A stretch of 64,000 nucleotides of DNA from a virus (IMGVR_UViG_3300042691_025267:16387-80386); one strand, 5' to 3'. Shown: positions 53,379 through 62,308, numbered from the stretch's first letter. A program made the numbers and translations. The notes: generated by a model not told the origin, from the letters alone.

Positions 53379-53836
53379 ACACCCGCAACTCCTTCTACCG
53401 AAGATGCAGCCTGGGTAGTTATGTCGCTGATAATATTGACCAGTTCTTGAATTCTCTTGACTGTTAGTTGGTAATCCGCCAATGGAAACTGCGTGATTGC
53501 GTTTAATGTATCCGTTGTATATTTTCCACGAATCAACATTTCCATTGCCGCAACACGGGAATACTTTTCAATCATTGCCATCCGTGCCGCAACCGGTTCA
53601 TTTATTAACAACCGATATAAATGTTCTATATCATGGTCGTGTAAAATATTTTCTAAGAATTCAATACGATCAGTATTAGGTTCTGCTTGTTCCTTTAAGA
53701 ACTTTAATTCGTATAATAATTCTAACAGCTTCAACTTGTCATACCCAATAGATACCCATTTTGAATAACGTTCTTCGTATTGGGACGGCTGTTCGTTTAT
53801 ACTTGCTAAAAGAAAATCGGGGGTAATACCATTCAT
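53375..53836 (-). CDS. Unknown helical protein with its own promoter
   Basis: 153 aa from ATG 53836, which has GAGG 5 nt upstream; the frame extends to 53905 but lies over the promoter. Almost entirely alpha-helical (KLKLLELLYELKFLKEQAE, RIEFLENILHDHDIEHLY), with a C-terminal Val/Ala/Ser segment. No motif is recognised. It follows the fibre genes and has the best promoter match of the window directly upstream. It might be a fibre-assembly or regulatory protein. Confidence 0.75.
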   Translation of the reverse strand: MNGITPDFLLASINEQPSQYEERYSKWVSIGYDKLKLLELLYELKFLKEQAEPNTDRIEFLENILHDHDIEHLYRLLINEPVAARMAMIEKYSRVAAMEMLIRGKYTTDTLNAITQFPLADYQLTVKRIQELVNIISDITTQAASSVEGVAGV

Positions 53837-53867
53837 AAAAACCTCGTTGTAAATGTAACCGTTGTTG

Positions 53868-53896
53868 AATATAACTAGATGATGTACCGTTGTCAA
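53868..53896 (-). promoter_or_regulatory. Strong sigma70-type promoter candidate
   Basis: Minus strand: -35 TTGACA (53891-53896, perfect), 17-bp spacer, -10 TATATT (53868-53873, 5 of 6). It ends 31 nt before the ATG at 53836 and sits right after the fibre gene stop. Confidence 0.65.
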
Positions 53897-53905
53897 TACC
53901 CACAA

Positions 53906-55177
53906 TTAATATATAGTAGAAGATACCCGAAATGACGGCATAATACTTCTAGTTGGTGTTGGTGATGGAGAGTATCGTATTGATGGCGTAGGTGATGCAC
54001 TTAAACCAAATCTAAAATCAAATGAGCCGCCGCCACCAACAGTTCCAGATGTCGGGGTAACTGTTGGAGTTACTGTACGAGTTGGAGTAACCGTTGGAGT
54101 AACCGATTGCGAAGTTGTTATCGTTGGGGTCACTGTTGGAGTAACCGATGGCGAAGTTGTTATCGTTGGGGTCACTGTTGGAGTGACGCTTGGGCAAATG
54201 ACCGTACCTTGTAATTGACCAGCAGAATATTCTCTTAAAGTACCACCAACATTTACCACCCCCGTAAATGCGGCAGTACAACTATTGTTTGTATAAAAAT
54301 ATCCATTACAATTTGATTGATAAAATGGACCAGATGGGAATGGACTTGAACAATATCCACTTAAATTATTACCGTATGAATAATTTCCTTGAAAACTACA
54401 CACGCAAGGAGAGGCACTTGGTGTAACTGTAGGCGTTGGTGTAATTGATGGCGATACAGTTATACTTGGTGTGACAGACGGCGTTTGAGTGACAGACGGC
54501 GTTTGAGTGACAGACGGCGTTGGTGTAATTGATGGCGATACAGTTATACTTGGTGTAACTGTAGGCGTTGGTGTAATTGATGGCGATACAGTTATACTTG
54601 GTGTAACTGTAGGCGTTGGTGTAATTGATGGGGTTTGAGTGACAGACGGCGTTTGTGTTACTGATGGAGTTTGTGTTACTGATGGCGATACAGTTATACT
54701 TGGTGTAACTGTAGGCGTTGGTGTAATTGATGGGGTTTGCGTGACAGACGGCGTTTGCGTGACAGACGGCGTTTGCGTGACAGAAGGCGTTTGCGTGACA
54801 GACGGCGTTTGCGTGACAGAAGGCGTTTGTGTTACTGATGGAGTTTGCGTGACAGAAGGCGTTCGCGTGACAGAAGGCGTTCGCGTGACGGTTGGAGTAA
54901 CTGTTGGAGTCGGACTTGGAGTTGGAATGGGATAACATAAAAAATAATTTCTAGCAGTTGGCGTTACTGCTGGATTAGGTATGTCAAACGCAATAGTTGC
55001 ATCTGTGTATCCCGGTGGACATCCTGGGGCCGGTGTGCCTTGCGGTCCTATTTGTCCATATTTTCCCACCAATGCATATGCAACAGATACAGAAGGTGCA
55101 ATAATATAATTTGCAATACTTGCAGTTTCTGCATATGAACTAGTTGATGGGACACCAAACGGGAAAAATATACTCAC
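53906..55177 (-). CDS. Mucin-like Pro/Thr/Ser-repeat fibre or adhesin protein
   Basis: 423 aa from GTG 55177 (AGGAG at 6 nt). The N-terminus FGVPSTSSYAETAS is shared with two small neighbouring proteins. A collagen-like GPQGTP follows. Residues ~82-255 are a low-complexity repeat built on the hexad PSVTQT alternating with PTPTVTPSITVS. Residues ~256-330 form a Cys-containing globular insert (CVCSFQGNYSYGNNLSG). A second PT repeat (~330-395) leads to a Gly-rich FDFRFGLS end. Such Thr/Ser-Pro stalks resemble O-glycosylated mucins. The surrounding glycosyltransferases make it a candidate acceptor. Likely a virion fibre by context. Confidence 0.75.
   Translation of the reverse strand: MSIFFPFGVPSTSSYAETASIANYIIAPSVSVAYALVGKYGQIGPQGTPAPGCPPGYTDATIAFDIPNPAVTPTARNYFLCYPIPTPSPTPTVTPTVTRTPSVTRTPSVTQTPSVTQTPSVTQTPSVTQTPSVTQTPSVTQTPSVTQTPSITPTPTVTPSITVSPSVTQTPSVTQTPSVTQTPSITPTPTVTPSITVSPSITPTPTVTPSITVSPSITPTPSVTQTPSVTQTPSVTPSITVSPSITPTPTVTPSASPCVCSFQGNYSYGNNLSGYCSSPFPSGPFYQSNCNGYFYTNNSCTAAFTGVVNVGGTLREYSAGQLQGTVICPSVTPTVTPTITTSPSVTPTVTPTITTSQSVTPTVTPTRTVTPTVTPTSGTVGGGGSFDFRFGLSASPTPSIRYSPSPTPTRSIMPSFRVSSTIY
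54412..54931 (-). repeat. 18-bp tandem repeats coding the PSVTQT stalk
   Basis: Many units close to GTGACAGACGGCGTTTGC (plus strand), each encoding one PSVTQT hexad, interleaved with longer units encoding TPTPTVTPSITVSPSI. Several copies are identical at DNA level, so unit number should vary by recombination or slippage. Confidence 0.85.
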
Positions 55178-55192
55178 AAATAACTCCTGGTT

Positions 55193-55378
55193 TTATACTA
55201 ATCTAGTTGCCGATACCGTTTGGTATAACGGGCCAGTTGGTCCTACAAAATTTACCACATACTCGGCCAAAGAAGCAGTTGCAGGAAATCCCGCCAAAGA
55301 TGTTGTAACTCCTACACTAGCACTTATGGCAAATGAACTACTGACTGGAATTCCTAGTGGTGAAAATGATATACTCAT
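55193..55378 (-). CDS. Small fibre-associated protein sharing an N-terminal motif
   Basis: 61 aa. LGIPVSSSFAISASVG matches the N-terminus of the mucin-like protein (FGVPSTSSYAETAS). The sequence is Ser/Ala/Val/Thr-rich, with GPTGP as a short collagen-like turn. Function unknown; it may be a short structural relative or a truncated fibre. The start is ATG at 55378 with 15 nt to the next gene. Confidence 0.65.
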   Translation of the reverse strand: MSISFSPLGIPVSSSFAISASVGVTTSLAGFPATASLAEYVVNFVGPTGPLYQTVSATRLV

Positions 55379-55391
55379 AGGTTAAGTCAAC

Positions 55392-55625
55392 TCACGTAAA
55401 TGTACAAACTTCCACTTTTCCACTAGCAACCATTTCCAAATATTGAGCAGTTGTTAACAAACATATACCCTTTCCACGGGAACCCGACTGTGGGTATAAT
55501 ACTTCCCCTGCATTAGAAGAAGACAGTACATATTGAATATAACTTATTTTACCTGCATAAGAAGCACTGATTGCGTATGCTGCGTTGTATAGAGAACCCG
55601 AACCATATGGATAGACTGATAGCAC
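55392..55625 (-). CDS. Small fibre-associated protein 2
   Basis: 77 aa from GTG 55625 (GGAG about 9 nt upstream, overlapping the previous gene's end). YGSGSLYNAAYAISASYAGK repeats the N-terminal pattern of the two neighbours; the rest (YIQYVLSSSNAGE, LLTTAQYLEMVASGKVEVC) looks like a small globular domain. Probably structural. Confidence 0.65.
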   Translation of the reverse strand: MLSVYPYGSGSLYNAAYAISASYAGKISYIQYVLSSSNAGEVLYPQSGSRGKGICLLTTAQYLEMVASGKVEVCTFT

Positions 55626-55626
55626 C

Positions 55627-56490
55627 TTAGTTCTCCAGAGAAAATACGTGTATTGATGCCGAAATATTTGCAGTTCCAGCAGTTGCCATGTTTTCTATGA
55701 CATAGTAAATTTCATGTTCTCCAACCATTTTAGTTCTATCAATTCTAGTAAGATTCAAGTTCGTTCCCATGTTTTGTAAATTTGCCCCGATTATTTTTGG
55801 TACAAAATACGTGGTTTCACTGCCAGACAAAATTGCATCTACTATCAAATATGAAGTTGCGTTTGATTCTGTTGCGAACGGGCGTGTTATTTCTGTAGCA
55901 TTATACAAAGAAGCTGATGTAGAGTATAATCTCACTCTTGCCCGTACGTCTGAACCGGAAACTGACGCACTTACTAATAAGTAGGTTTGTGGAATAGATG
56001 AATCCACTAATGACCCAGATGCTCTACTACCAGCACTCAAATTGTGTTGTATAGTAGGCAACGTCATTCTACTTGCTGCGCTAATGTCAGGATTTTCCAA
56101 TAGGTAACGATTAAATGTTATGGTTGGGTATGGAGGTGACGTTACGCCATCAATTTTATAATACGTTAACTTTGATGAGGGATTCTGAACAACAGAATAT
56201 AATACGGGATCTACTGTATGAGTCGTTGCGTTACTCATACTGAAATCCCCTATCAATGCCGTTTCCGCTGATATGTTTGTGTTTCCGAATACCCTATTTT
56301 TTTCTACCGCATTGTCTCTGCTGGATTGATTATCGTATAATCGTAATCTACAAGGAACGGTGTTGGTTATGTTTAATAACACATATGCGGATCCTAACTC
56401 AATTGACCCGGATCCTACGGAATCTGTTTGTAATGAGATGGACTCACGTTTTAAGGAAACACCCAGTTTGATATATTCAGCTAATCCCAT
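55627..56490 (-). CDS. Virion structural protein with internal duplication
   Basis: 287 aa, beta-rich, Ser/Thr/Asn-rich and nearly Cys-free. Two related halves are visible: SAYVLLNITNTVPCRLRLYD with VEKNRVFG around residues 33-70, and TYLLVSASVSGSDVRARVRLY with TEITRPF around 168-205. No enzyme motif. Composition and position beside the fibre genes suggest a fibre or collar protein. Function is inferred from context. Confidence 0.7.
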   Translation of the reverse strand: MGLAEYIKLGVSLKRESISLQTDSVGSGSIELGSAYVLLNITNTVPCRLRLYDNQSSRDNAVEKNRVFGNTNISAETALIGDFSMSNATTHTVDPVLYSVVQNPSSKLTYYKIDGVTSPPYPTITFNRYLLENPDISAASRMTLPTIQHNLSAGSRASGSLVDSSIPQTYLLVSASVSGSDVRARVRLYSTSASLYNATEITRPFATESNATSYLIVDAILSGSETTYFVPKIIGANLQNMGTNLNLTRIDRTKMVGEHEIYYVIENMATAGTANISASIHVFSLEN

Positions 56491-56531
56491 ATATTATATT
56501 TAAAGTGTACTTACATAAATAGTTTATACTA

Positions 56532-58877
56532 TTAGTTTTCTCTACGTACGTCTGGGGAGTAATGTGAAATTCTGTTATGATTTATAGGACTTGCCAGTAA
56601 AACCGCAGGTGTAAGTTCTCCTCGTAACGTACGTTGGAACATATAACTCATCCACGTTTGTTCATATGGGTTTTCCCAAGGCGTTTCTAAAAACATTTTA
56701 TAATTTCCAGTTTTACTAACTAACATGGGCCAGTTTGCATAGTATACATCGCCAACTGCATAAGATATGCCACCATGAACTTCTATTCTATTAAACTTTG
56801 TTCTCGGAGCGTTGGGATCCAATCCAGTAATAGGTAGTTGGTCATAATCTGGCCACAATTCCGTACGAATGCTTTGTGGAACATTATACCAAGAAACTTG
56901 GATATTATTATCCATATAAACTTCTGTATACGACACTTTCAGGAAATCCAGGCTTTCTTTTGCCACTATTTCATGAGTAAGATCATACAAATTGGGTATG
57001 TAAGTTTTGAACCCATTTCTACAGGTATTTCCCGTGATAGGTTCATGTAAACACATATCATCCTCAAAAAAGTAATAATACTGACTATCGCTTTCGTGAA
57101 AATGTTTAGCGGCGTAGTGTCTCCCGCGATTAATTCCTAAGTTAGTTCCTGTTTGGATGTGTTCAAACCCATAATGTTTACACAAAAAATCATATCTTGC
57201 AAACGTTGAACTATCTGTTGAATTGTTAATTAAAATTTTTCTTGGTCTGTTTATGAAGTCTGGGTGTAGTTCAAAACTTTTCAGTAATGTTTCAAACTGT
57301 TCAGGGAAATTAAATCCCAATACGTATAATGAAGTTTTATCTTGTTTGTTGTATCTATTATGTGAAATTATTTTTTTAGTGTTATCAATAGGTTCCAACG
57401 CAACAGAGTCGTTTATCAAATCTTGAATAAACTTCACTATCAATCCATTATCACTCAACGCATATCTGCGGTAAATATTAGGTTCTAGATGAGACATGAT
57501 ACTAAAAATACTTTCTTCGGTACCCATGTAGCCATTATCAAGGGAGTCTTTTAGTAGTGTATAATACACTGCATTTGCTTCACTCAAAACATCTTTGTGA
57601 CCACCAAATAATCCGCCACGACACACATAATTGACACGTGTACGTGCATATCGGTTCATTGCACTGAAGTCAAACCCATGAATTTCTGTTTGAGTCTGGT
57701 ATGGGTAACTTAAAAATAAAAATGTGTCTAGGTGATCTATTATCTTATCAAGACAATGGTTCTCAGTAAAAAACTTCTCATAGACGGTATTAGTTATTCC
57801 CGCATCTAACCAAATAAAATAATCGTTATTAAAGACATTCATCAACTTCGCATCGTGTAACATGAACATCTTTGATTGTACTATTGGGTTATACCACTCG
57901 TTAACTGCTTGTGGACTGTTGACTAACCATCCAGTTTCTCCTGTTTGATTATACCACGACGGATTTGTACGAATTGCTTGGGTACTATCCCAAAAAGGAC
58001 CATATAAATTTTTGATATCTTCCAACTCAAATATTTTAACATGCGTATTTGTTTTGTTTCTATTTGAATTCTGCCACACTAAATATTCCAGATCTTTTGG
58101 TAGATACAAAAACATGTTTACTGGAATGTCTAGAAACTTTTTGAAATTTTCTATGTAATGATCAAAAGATCTACCTTCCCGTTGAATATTCCATAACCCA
58201 CTAACCAATGTTAGGTTAACCGGAGGTTTAGTTTCAATGTGTAAAGTACTACAGAGTTCTTCAAAGCTGTGAACTTGTCCTTTACCACTATTATTTTTTA
58301 TGATGACAATAAAATTTCCACCAAAAAAGTATTCGTGCGCATCGGCAATGTTTTTAAAGTTTTTCTCAAACTCTTCAAATATATTAGTACCGTCGCCGCC
58401 ACCGCCACAATCTTCAATTATATACAATCCGTCTGGTTTAACTTTTCTGAAAAAGTTATACATGGTATATAATTGACCAATTCCCGTGTGTAAACCATCG
58501 TCAATAATAATATCAAGAGATTCGTCTTGAAAATACTGGTTACACTTAACTGTGTCCACAGAACTGAATATAAATGTTTCCAGTCGTTCCTCTTTCATTC
58601 GACAATCTTCTGCAACATCCACTCCATAAATTTGAGCATTTTGGAAGTAGTCTCTCCATGCACGAAGTGATCCACCTGGCTTATAGTGTGGATACAATCC
58701 TGTATTTCCGACAAACGTACTTGGTATTTCTGGCTGCAAAGTACCGATGCCGATTTCTAACAATGACTGCACCGTCTTTTGTCTTGATCGTAACAATTGA
58801 TCGTACAGAGGAGCGTAACCACTTCTAACTTTATCAGAACCGTATTTTTCTACATAAAAACTTATTGTATCATTCAT
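56532..58877 (-). CDS. Three-domain methyltransferase / HtrL-type / GT2 glycosyltransferase fusion
   Basis: 781 aa. Residues 1-200: class I methyltransferase (KYGSDKVRSGYAPLYDQLL, LLEIGIGT at 39-46, DIIIDDGLHTG at 122-132, YIIEDCGGG). Residues ~220-490: HtrL/WlaTC-type glycosyltransferase (LVSGLWNIQREGRSFDHYI, MFLYLPKDL, FIWLDAGI at 354-361). Residues ~515-781: GT2-like domain (SLYVLGFNFPEQFETLL, NLGINRGRHYA, YYFFEDDM with the acidic DxD-like site). Methylation and two sugar transfers in one chain would allow ordered synthesis of a methyl-capped oligosaccharide. Located beside the fibre genes. Confidence 0.82.
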   Translation of the reverse strand: MNDTISFYVEKYGSDKVRSGYAPLYDQLLRSRQKTVQSLLEIGIGTLQPEIPSTFVGNTGLYPHYKPGGSLRAWRDYFQNAQIYGVDVAEDCRMKEERLETFIFSSVDTVKCNQYFQDESLDIIIDDGLHTGIGQLYTMYNFFRKVKPDGLYIIEDCGGGGDGTNIFEEFEKNFKNIADAHEYFFGGNFIVIIKNNSGKGQVHSFEELCSTLHIETKPPVNLTLVSGLWNIQREGRSFDHYIENFKKFLDIPVNMFLYLPKDLEYLVWQNSNRNKTNTHVKIFELEDIKNLYGPFWDSTQAIRTNPSWYNQTGETGWLVNSPQAVNEWYNPIVQSKMFMLHDAKLMNVFNNDYFIWLDAGITNTVYEKFFTENHCLDKIIDHLDTFLFLSYPYQTQTEIHGFDFSAMNRYARTRVNYVCRGGLFGGHKDVLSEANAVYYTLLKDSLDNGYMGTEESIFSIMSHLEPNIYRRYALSDNGLIVKFIQDLINDSVALEPIDNTKKIISHNRYNKQDKTSLYVLGFNFPEQFETLLKSFELHPDFINRPRKILINNSTDSSTFARYDFLCKHYGFEHIQTGTNLGINRGRHYAAKHFHESDSQYYYFFEDDMCLHEPITGNTCRNGFKTYIPNLYDLTHEIVAKESLDFLKVSYTEVYMDNNIQVSWYNVPQSIRTELWPDYDQLPITGLDPNAPRTKFNRIEVHGGISYAVGDVYYANWPMLVSKTGNYKMFLETPWENPYEQTWMSYMFQRTLRGELTPAVLLASPINHNRISHYSPDVRREN

Positions 58878-58906
58878 ATTACGTCTACCTGAAACATGTG
58901 TTTAAA

Positions 58907-59254
58907 TTATTCACTACCATGATTGACTTTGATGTCTTTGAATCCTTCGCCAAATAATTCAACCATTTCATTTTTGTATCCAACGCGAATTTTATTTAAT
59001 CCACGGATTGCAATTGCGCGACGACCGACTTCTTCCAGTCCAAGTTCACCTTCTCGTCCGGCACGAATATCGGCTTCTAAATCCCAAATCTTTCCATTTA
59101 CTTCAACCAATTTATCAATGAATTCTTTAACATCATATGATGCCAATTCTGAATAATACGTATTGATTTCATCGGTCATATCATTGTCAGTCCGCTGATG
59201 TTTTAAAATTGCGATAGATAGTCTATCCGCCATTTCTGATACTGGCATTTTCAT
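58907..59254 (-). CDS. Conserved-looking helical protein in glycosyltransferase cluster
   Basis: 115 aa, all-alpha and charged. ADRLSIAILKHQRT opens, VNGKIWDLEADIRAGREG forms the centre, and LEEVGRRAIAIRGLNKIRV and YKNEMVELFGEGFKDIKVNH the end. The N-x-K-x-W-x-LE-x-x-R centre recalls DUF4254-type helical bundles, but this is only a resemblance. No function is assigned. It sits between the triple fusion and a GT2 enzyme, which suggests a role in the glycan system. Confidence 0.7.
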   Translation of the reverse strand: MKMPVSEMADRLSIAILKHQRTDNDMTDEINTYYSELASYDVKEFIDKLVEVNGKIWDLEADIRAGREGELGLEEVGRRAIAIRGLNKIRVGYKNEMVELFGEGFKDIKVNHGSE

Positions 59255-59259
59255 ATTAT

Positions 59260-60051
59260 TTACCTGTTCATGTATCCGAGTTGTTCAAACTCAGGCGGTA
59301 CATAAAATCTGATATGTAGTGGGTCGCCACATCCTTGTCCGGGATCGTGGGCAATTCTACCCGTTACAGGAAAACTATTTCCTACCAATGTACCCCATTC
59401 TTCAATAGAATTATACGTGGGATCATTTTCATAAGGAACCACTAATTTATGTATATCTTTGCTTGCTAAATAGGCAGACAGTAATACGTCATCCGACATG
59501 GTTTTTCCTACAAAGTCCGTAAATAACTCTTCCGTAAAAAATCCTCTTTTATAGGAAACGGACTTGTAATGTTGAAGTACTCGTACACGAGTAGGTGTGG
59601 GAATCATACTTACAAAGTGATCACGAATATCACTAAATATAGGACCATCAACGACATCTAATGCGTCATATCCAATAGCACAATTTTTATATAGTTCTTG
59701 ATTCCGTACATGTTCTTTAATCATGTCTGGGTGATACCGTTGGTCGTCATCCACGATAATAAGAATCGTATCATCGTTTGTTATTCGTCGGATGGTGGGT
59801 AGTATCTTAGTCACTGGACCTTCATCTTCAACTCTGAATATTTTAACTTTATCCAGCGATGTTAGCCATTCAGGAATAGTGTACTCAGTATTATGAAGTT
59901 TATATGTCCGAGGTATATTAAAATGTATTTCAAAATCATCATAGTTTTGCTCACACAATGACATAATACAAGAATATATACCTTCTTCCCCGTAATGTGT
60001 ATTACTTAAACGTTCGGGAATTGTTGTTAATGATACTATAACATTTGTCAT
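59260..60051 (-). CDS. Family 2-like glycosyltransferase
   Basis: 263 aa from ATG 60051 (ATGA overlap with the upstream stop). VIVSLTTIPERL is the first strand, ILIIVDDDQRYHPDMI carries the metal-binding DDD (101-103), VGKTMSDDVLLSAYL the catalytic acidic pair, and GQGCGDPLHIRFY the C-terminal end. Soluble, one domain. Substrate unknown. Confidence 0.78.
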   Translation of the reverse strand: MTNVIVSLTTIPERLSNTHYGEEGIYSCIMSLCEQNYDDFEIHFNIPRTYKLHNTEYTIPEWLTSLDKVKIFRVEDEGPVTKILPTIRRITNDDTILIIVDDDQRYHPDMIKEHVRNQELYKNCAIGYDALDVVDGPIFSDIRDHFVSMIPTPTRVRVLQHYKSVSYKRGFFTEELFTDFVGKTMSDDVLLSAYLASKDIHKLVVPYENDPTYNSIEEWGTLVGNSFPVTGRIAHDPGQGCGDPLHIRFYVPPEFEQLGYMNR

Positions 60052-61055
60052 GATAACCACTCGTCTAAATTTAACTGATTATAAGTATTAAGTACTTGCT
60101 TCTCAATGATTAAATTATCTTCGTAATACTTTCGAGAGTTTAACGAAATCATATGTAAGAACTCATCATTATGTATTACATCACTATATCGTTGATGTAA
60201 TAATTTTACATATTTTTCTCCTGCGGTACCATAATTTTCCATATCAACCGGACGATCTATTGAAACATAATGATGATTTGGTATCAATGGAGGATTAAAA
60301 TTGTTTAAATATTCAAATCTGATAAACGGGATTCCAAGTCCCATCAATTCTATATCTCTATAACAAAATTCTCCTCTGCCATCAACGGATAATGCAAGTT
60401 TAGTATCTACTAAATGTGTCAGATATTCTTCTTCTGGTACTGGACTGAAGTTATCGTGTATGATTGCTGGATCAATTACGTTTAGTATAGTGCGTGCTTC
60501 CAGAGAGGTTCCTTTAAAATATAATTTTTTATTTGTTGGGGAGTGGGTTTTTCTAATATTGTAATATTTGTCTATAAGGATGGGATCAATATAGGGAAAA
60601 TATGTCCACGGTTCACATTTGTAAGATTCTTCATGAAAAAAATACTTTACAATTGAATCCCTGTGCTGCGACATCAACGCTTTCTTAAAATGAGTATTTT
60701 TGTAAAATCGTACCGCACACCCAAGCGTATCATCTCTAGTTGATATTAGAAAAAAATCTTTAGTGTGTTGGTTTTCTATGATATATTCGGATTCAAAAAT
60801 ACCAAATTCATCTTCATGTGATAGTAGTTTAATATTAAACGGTTTAGAATGTGCGTGTTCAAATTCTCTACACTCTTCTACATGAAATTTTGTAGTTAAA
60901 AATCGCGTAAATTCATCAAAAAATATATTATATCGTCTATTTTTATATGTGTATGAATTTGTAGGATTATAAATTTTTATGTGTGACATTATATGATATA
61001 CTCCACTTTTATATGTGTATGAATTTGTAGGATTATAAATTTTTATGTGTGACAT
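60048..61055 (-). CDS. Glycosyltransferase-like protein (GT90/exostosin type) with duplicated N-terminus
   Basis: 335 aa. KLYFKGTSLEARTIL and LALSVDGRGEFCYRDIELMG are reminiscent of GT90/exostosin donor-binding motifs; PFIRFEYLNNF, HHYVSID follow. The first 22 residues (MSHIKIYNPTNSYTYK...) are repeated exactly at DNA level by a 66-bp tandem duplication. Starts at 61055 and 60989 are equivalent in upstream context. I keep the longer frame. Confidence 0.68.
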   Translation of the reverse strand: MSHIKIYNPTNSYTYKSGVYHIMSHIKIYNPTNSYTYKNRRYNIFFDEFTRFLTTKFHVEECREFEHAHSKPFNIKLLSHEDEFGIFESEYIIENQHTKDFFLISTRDDTLGCAVRFYKNTHFKKALMSQHRDSIVKYFFHEESYKCEPWTYFPYIDPILIDKYYNIRKTHSPTNKKLYFKGTSLEARTILNVIDPAIIHDNFSPVPEEEYLTHLVDTKLALSVDGRGEFCYRDIELMGLGIPFIRFEYLNNFNPPLIPNHHYVSIDRPVDMENYGTAGEKYVKLLHQRYSDVIHNDEFLHMISLNSRKYYEDNLIIEKQVLNTYNQLNLDEWLS

Positions 61056-61072
61056 TATATGATATACTCCAC
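60941..61072 (-). repeat. Perfect 66-bp tandem duplication at a gene boundary
   Basis: 60941-61006 and 61007-61072 are identical over 66 bp. Each copy contains the end of the upstream gene (VEYII plus stop), the next start codon and its first 15 codons. The length is 22 codons, so the downstream frame is preserved. Confidence 0.95.
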
Positions 61073-62308
61073 ACGTTCACACCACCCACGATCCTTGCTA
61101 TACGCCCAGAACACGACTTTCTTCGGACTCTTTCCCGTTAAGAACATTTCTTCATAGTGAATCGGAATATCATGTTCCATGAAATTTTTTAGTTGATGGT
61201 CTACAATATATCGTTGATTCAATCCAATTCCATTTTCATCATCAAATGCAACGAGAATGTGTTGGTAGTCCGTTGCTGGAAAGTCTTTCTTGTGTATGGT
61301 TACCAGATGATAGAATGATTTCATGAAGGAGTTTTCCCACTCTTCCTCATTATCTATCATTGGGTTTGGTGGAAATTTATTCTCAATGGTATATGATTGA
61401 ACAGATTTTTTCTTGAAGTGTATCCCTGCATACTTTTCAAAATCTCGTAACGATCTAACCGTGCCCAAATCATATCCTGTGAGATCAAACCCGCCGTCTT
61501 CGGTTTTCAACAACTGTCGGACTTTTGCTCGGGCACGATCTTGAAATAGTGCCCAATTCTCACCACGTTTATGTTGGTCGTCCCACAACAATTTTCCATC
61601 GCGTTCTTCCCGCATCGTGGCGTGCCAAATGACTAATTTGTGTGGGTGAAATAAATCATATCCGTGGGTAAACGAACGAACTGTGAGATTCAATTCTTCG
61701 CCACTGAAATAGATGTCACTGTCATGTTTGATTTCCTTTGCCCACTCCGTACGAGCAAATGCAAAGTGACCCGAAATAAAACGGGAATGGAATGGCTCCG
61801 TCATAGTTTGCCAATTCGGTATCCCGCCAGGACGAATGAAGATAGTTCCATGTGGATAGAAGGCAGCAAACTGTTGTTGCCACGGTTCCATCGTTCGTCC
61901 TTCGGGATCCTTGAACGGATTGTAATAGGGGAGGTAGCCCGTAAGAATTGGTTTAAATCCTTTCTTCTCCAACCCAGCATGCATGTTAAGTAATTCAACA
62001 TCCCAATGTTCAATAAATCGGTGATGTGCGTCTAACTGGAGAATGTAATCTTCATCGGTGATCAGTTCATTGATACGGAATCGTGCATACGGCAATCCCT
62101 TTGCTTGTTCATACGGAATATCAATAATCTTAAATCGTTTATCTTTCCGAAACTCGTCTACATTGTCAAACCCATCCGTTGGGTTAAATTGTCGGCAAAT
62201 ACCAAACCGCAATCGTTTCGGATACTTTGCTTGTGCAATTGCATCTTTTATGGTAGGAATGAGTTCCGGTTCTCTGTATGCGGGGAGGTGAATAAATATT
62301 GTTTTCAT
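61055..62308 (-). CDS. GlcNAc-transferase family (PF11397-type) glycosyltransferase 1
   Basis: 417 aa. IFIHLPAYREPELIPTIKDA begins the GT-A fold; YILQLDAHHRF has the D93xH95 metal site; RFISGHFAFARTEWAKEI, YFSGEELNLTVRSFTHGYDL and HPHKLVIWH complete the conserved core of the GlcNAc (Skp1-type) transferase family, which in eukaryotes adds GlcNAc to hydroxyproline. A paralogue is next door. Donor probably UDP-GlcNAc by family; acceptor unknown. Confidence 0.85.
   Translation of the reverse strand: MKTIFIHLPAYREPELIPTIKDAIAQAKYPKRLRFGICRQFNPTDGFDNVDEFRKDKRFKIIDIPYEQAKGLPYARFRINELITDEDYILQLDAHHRFIEHWDVELLNMHAGLEKKGFKPILTGYLPYYNPFKDPEGRTMEPWQQQFAAFYPHGTIFIRPGGIPNWQTMTEPFHSRFISGHFAFARTEWAKEIKHDSDIYFSGEELNLTVRSFTHGYDLFHPHKLVIWHATMREERDGKLLWDDQHKRGENWALFQDRARAKVRQLLKTEDGGFDLTGYDLGTVRSLRDFEKYAGIHFKKKSVQSYTIENKFPPNPMIDNEEEWENSFMKSFYHLVTIHKKDFPATDYQHILVAFDDENGIGLNQRYIVDHQLKNFMEHDIPIHYEEMFLTGKSPKKVVFWAYSKDRGWCERVEYII

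Noticed and set aside
54412-54931. CRISPR array
   Set aside because: Direct repeats are contiguous 18-bp coding units without unique spacers, and lie inside an open reading frame.
54396-54938. 180-codon minus-strand frame rich in His/Asn/Ala repeats
   Set aside because: Alternative frame of the 18-bp repeats of the mucin-like gene; tandem repeats of a multiple of three stay open in several frames.
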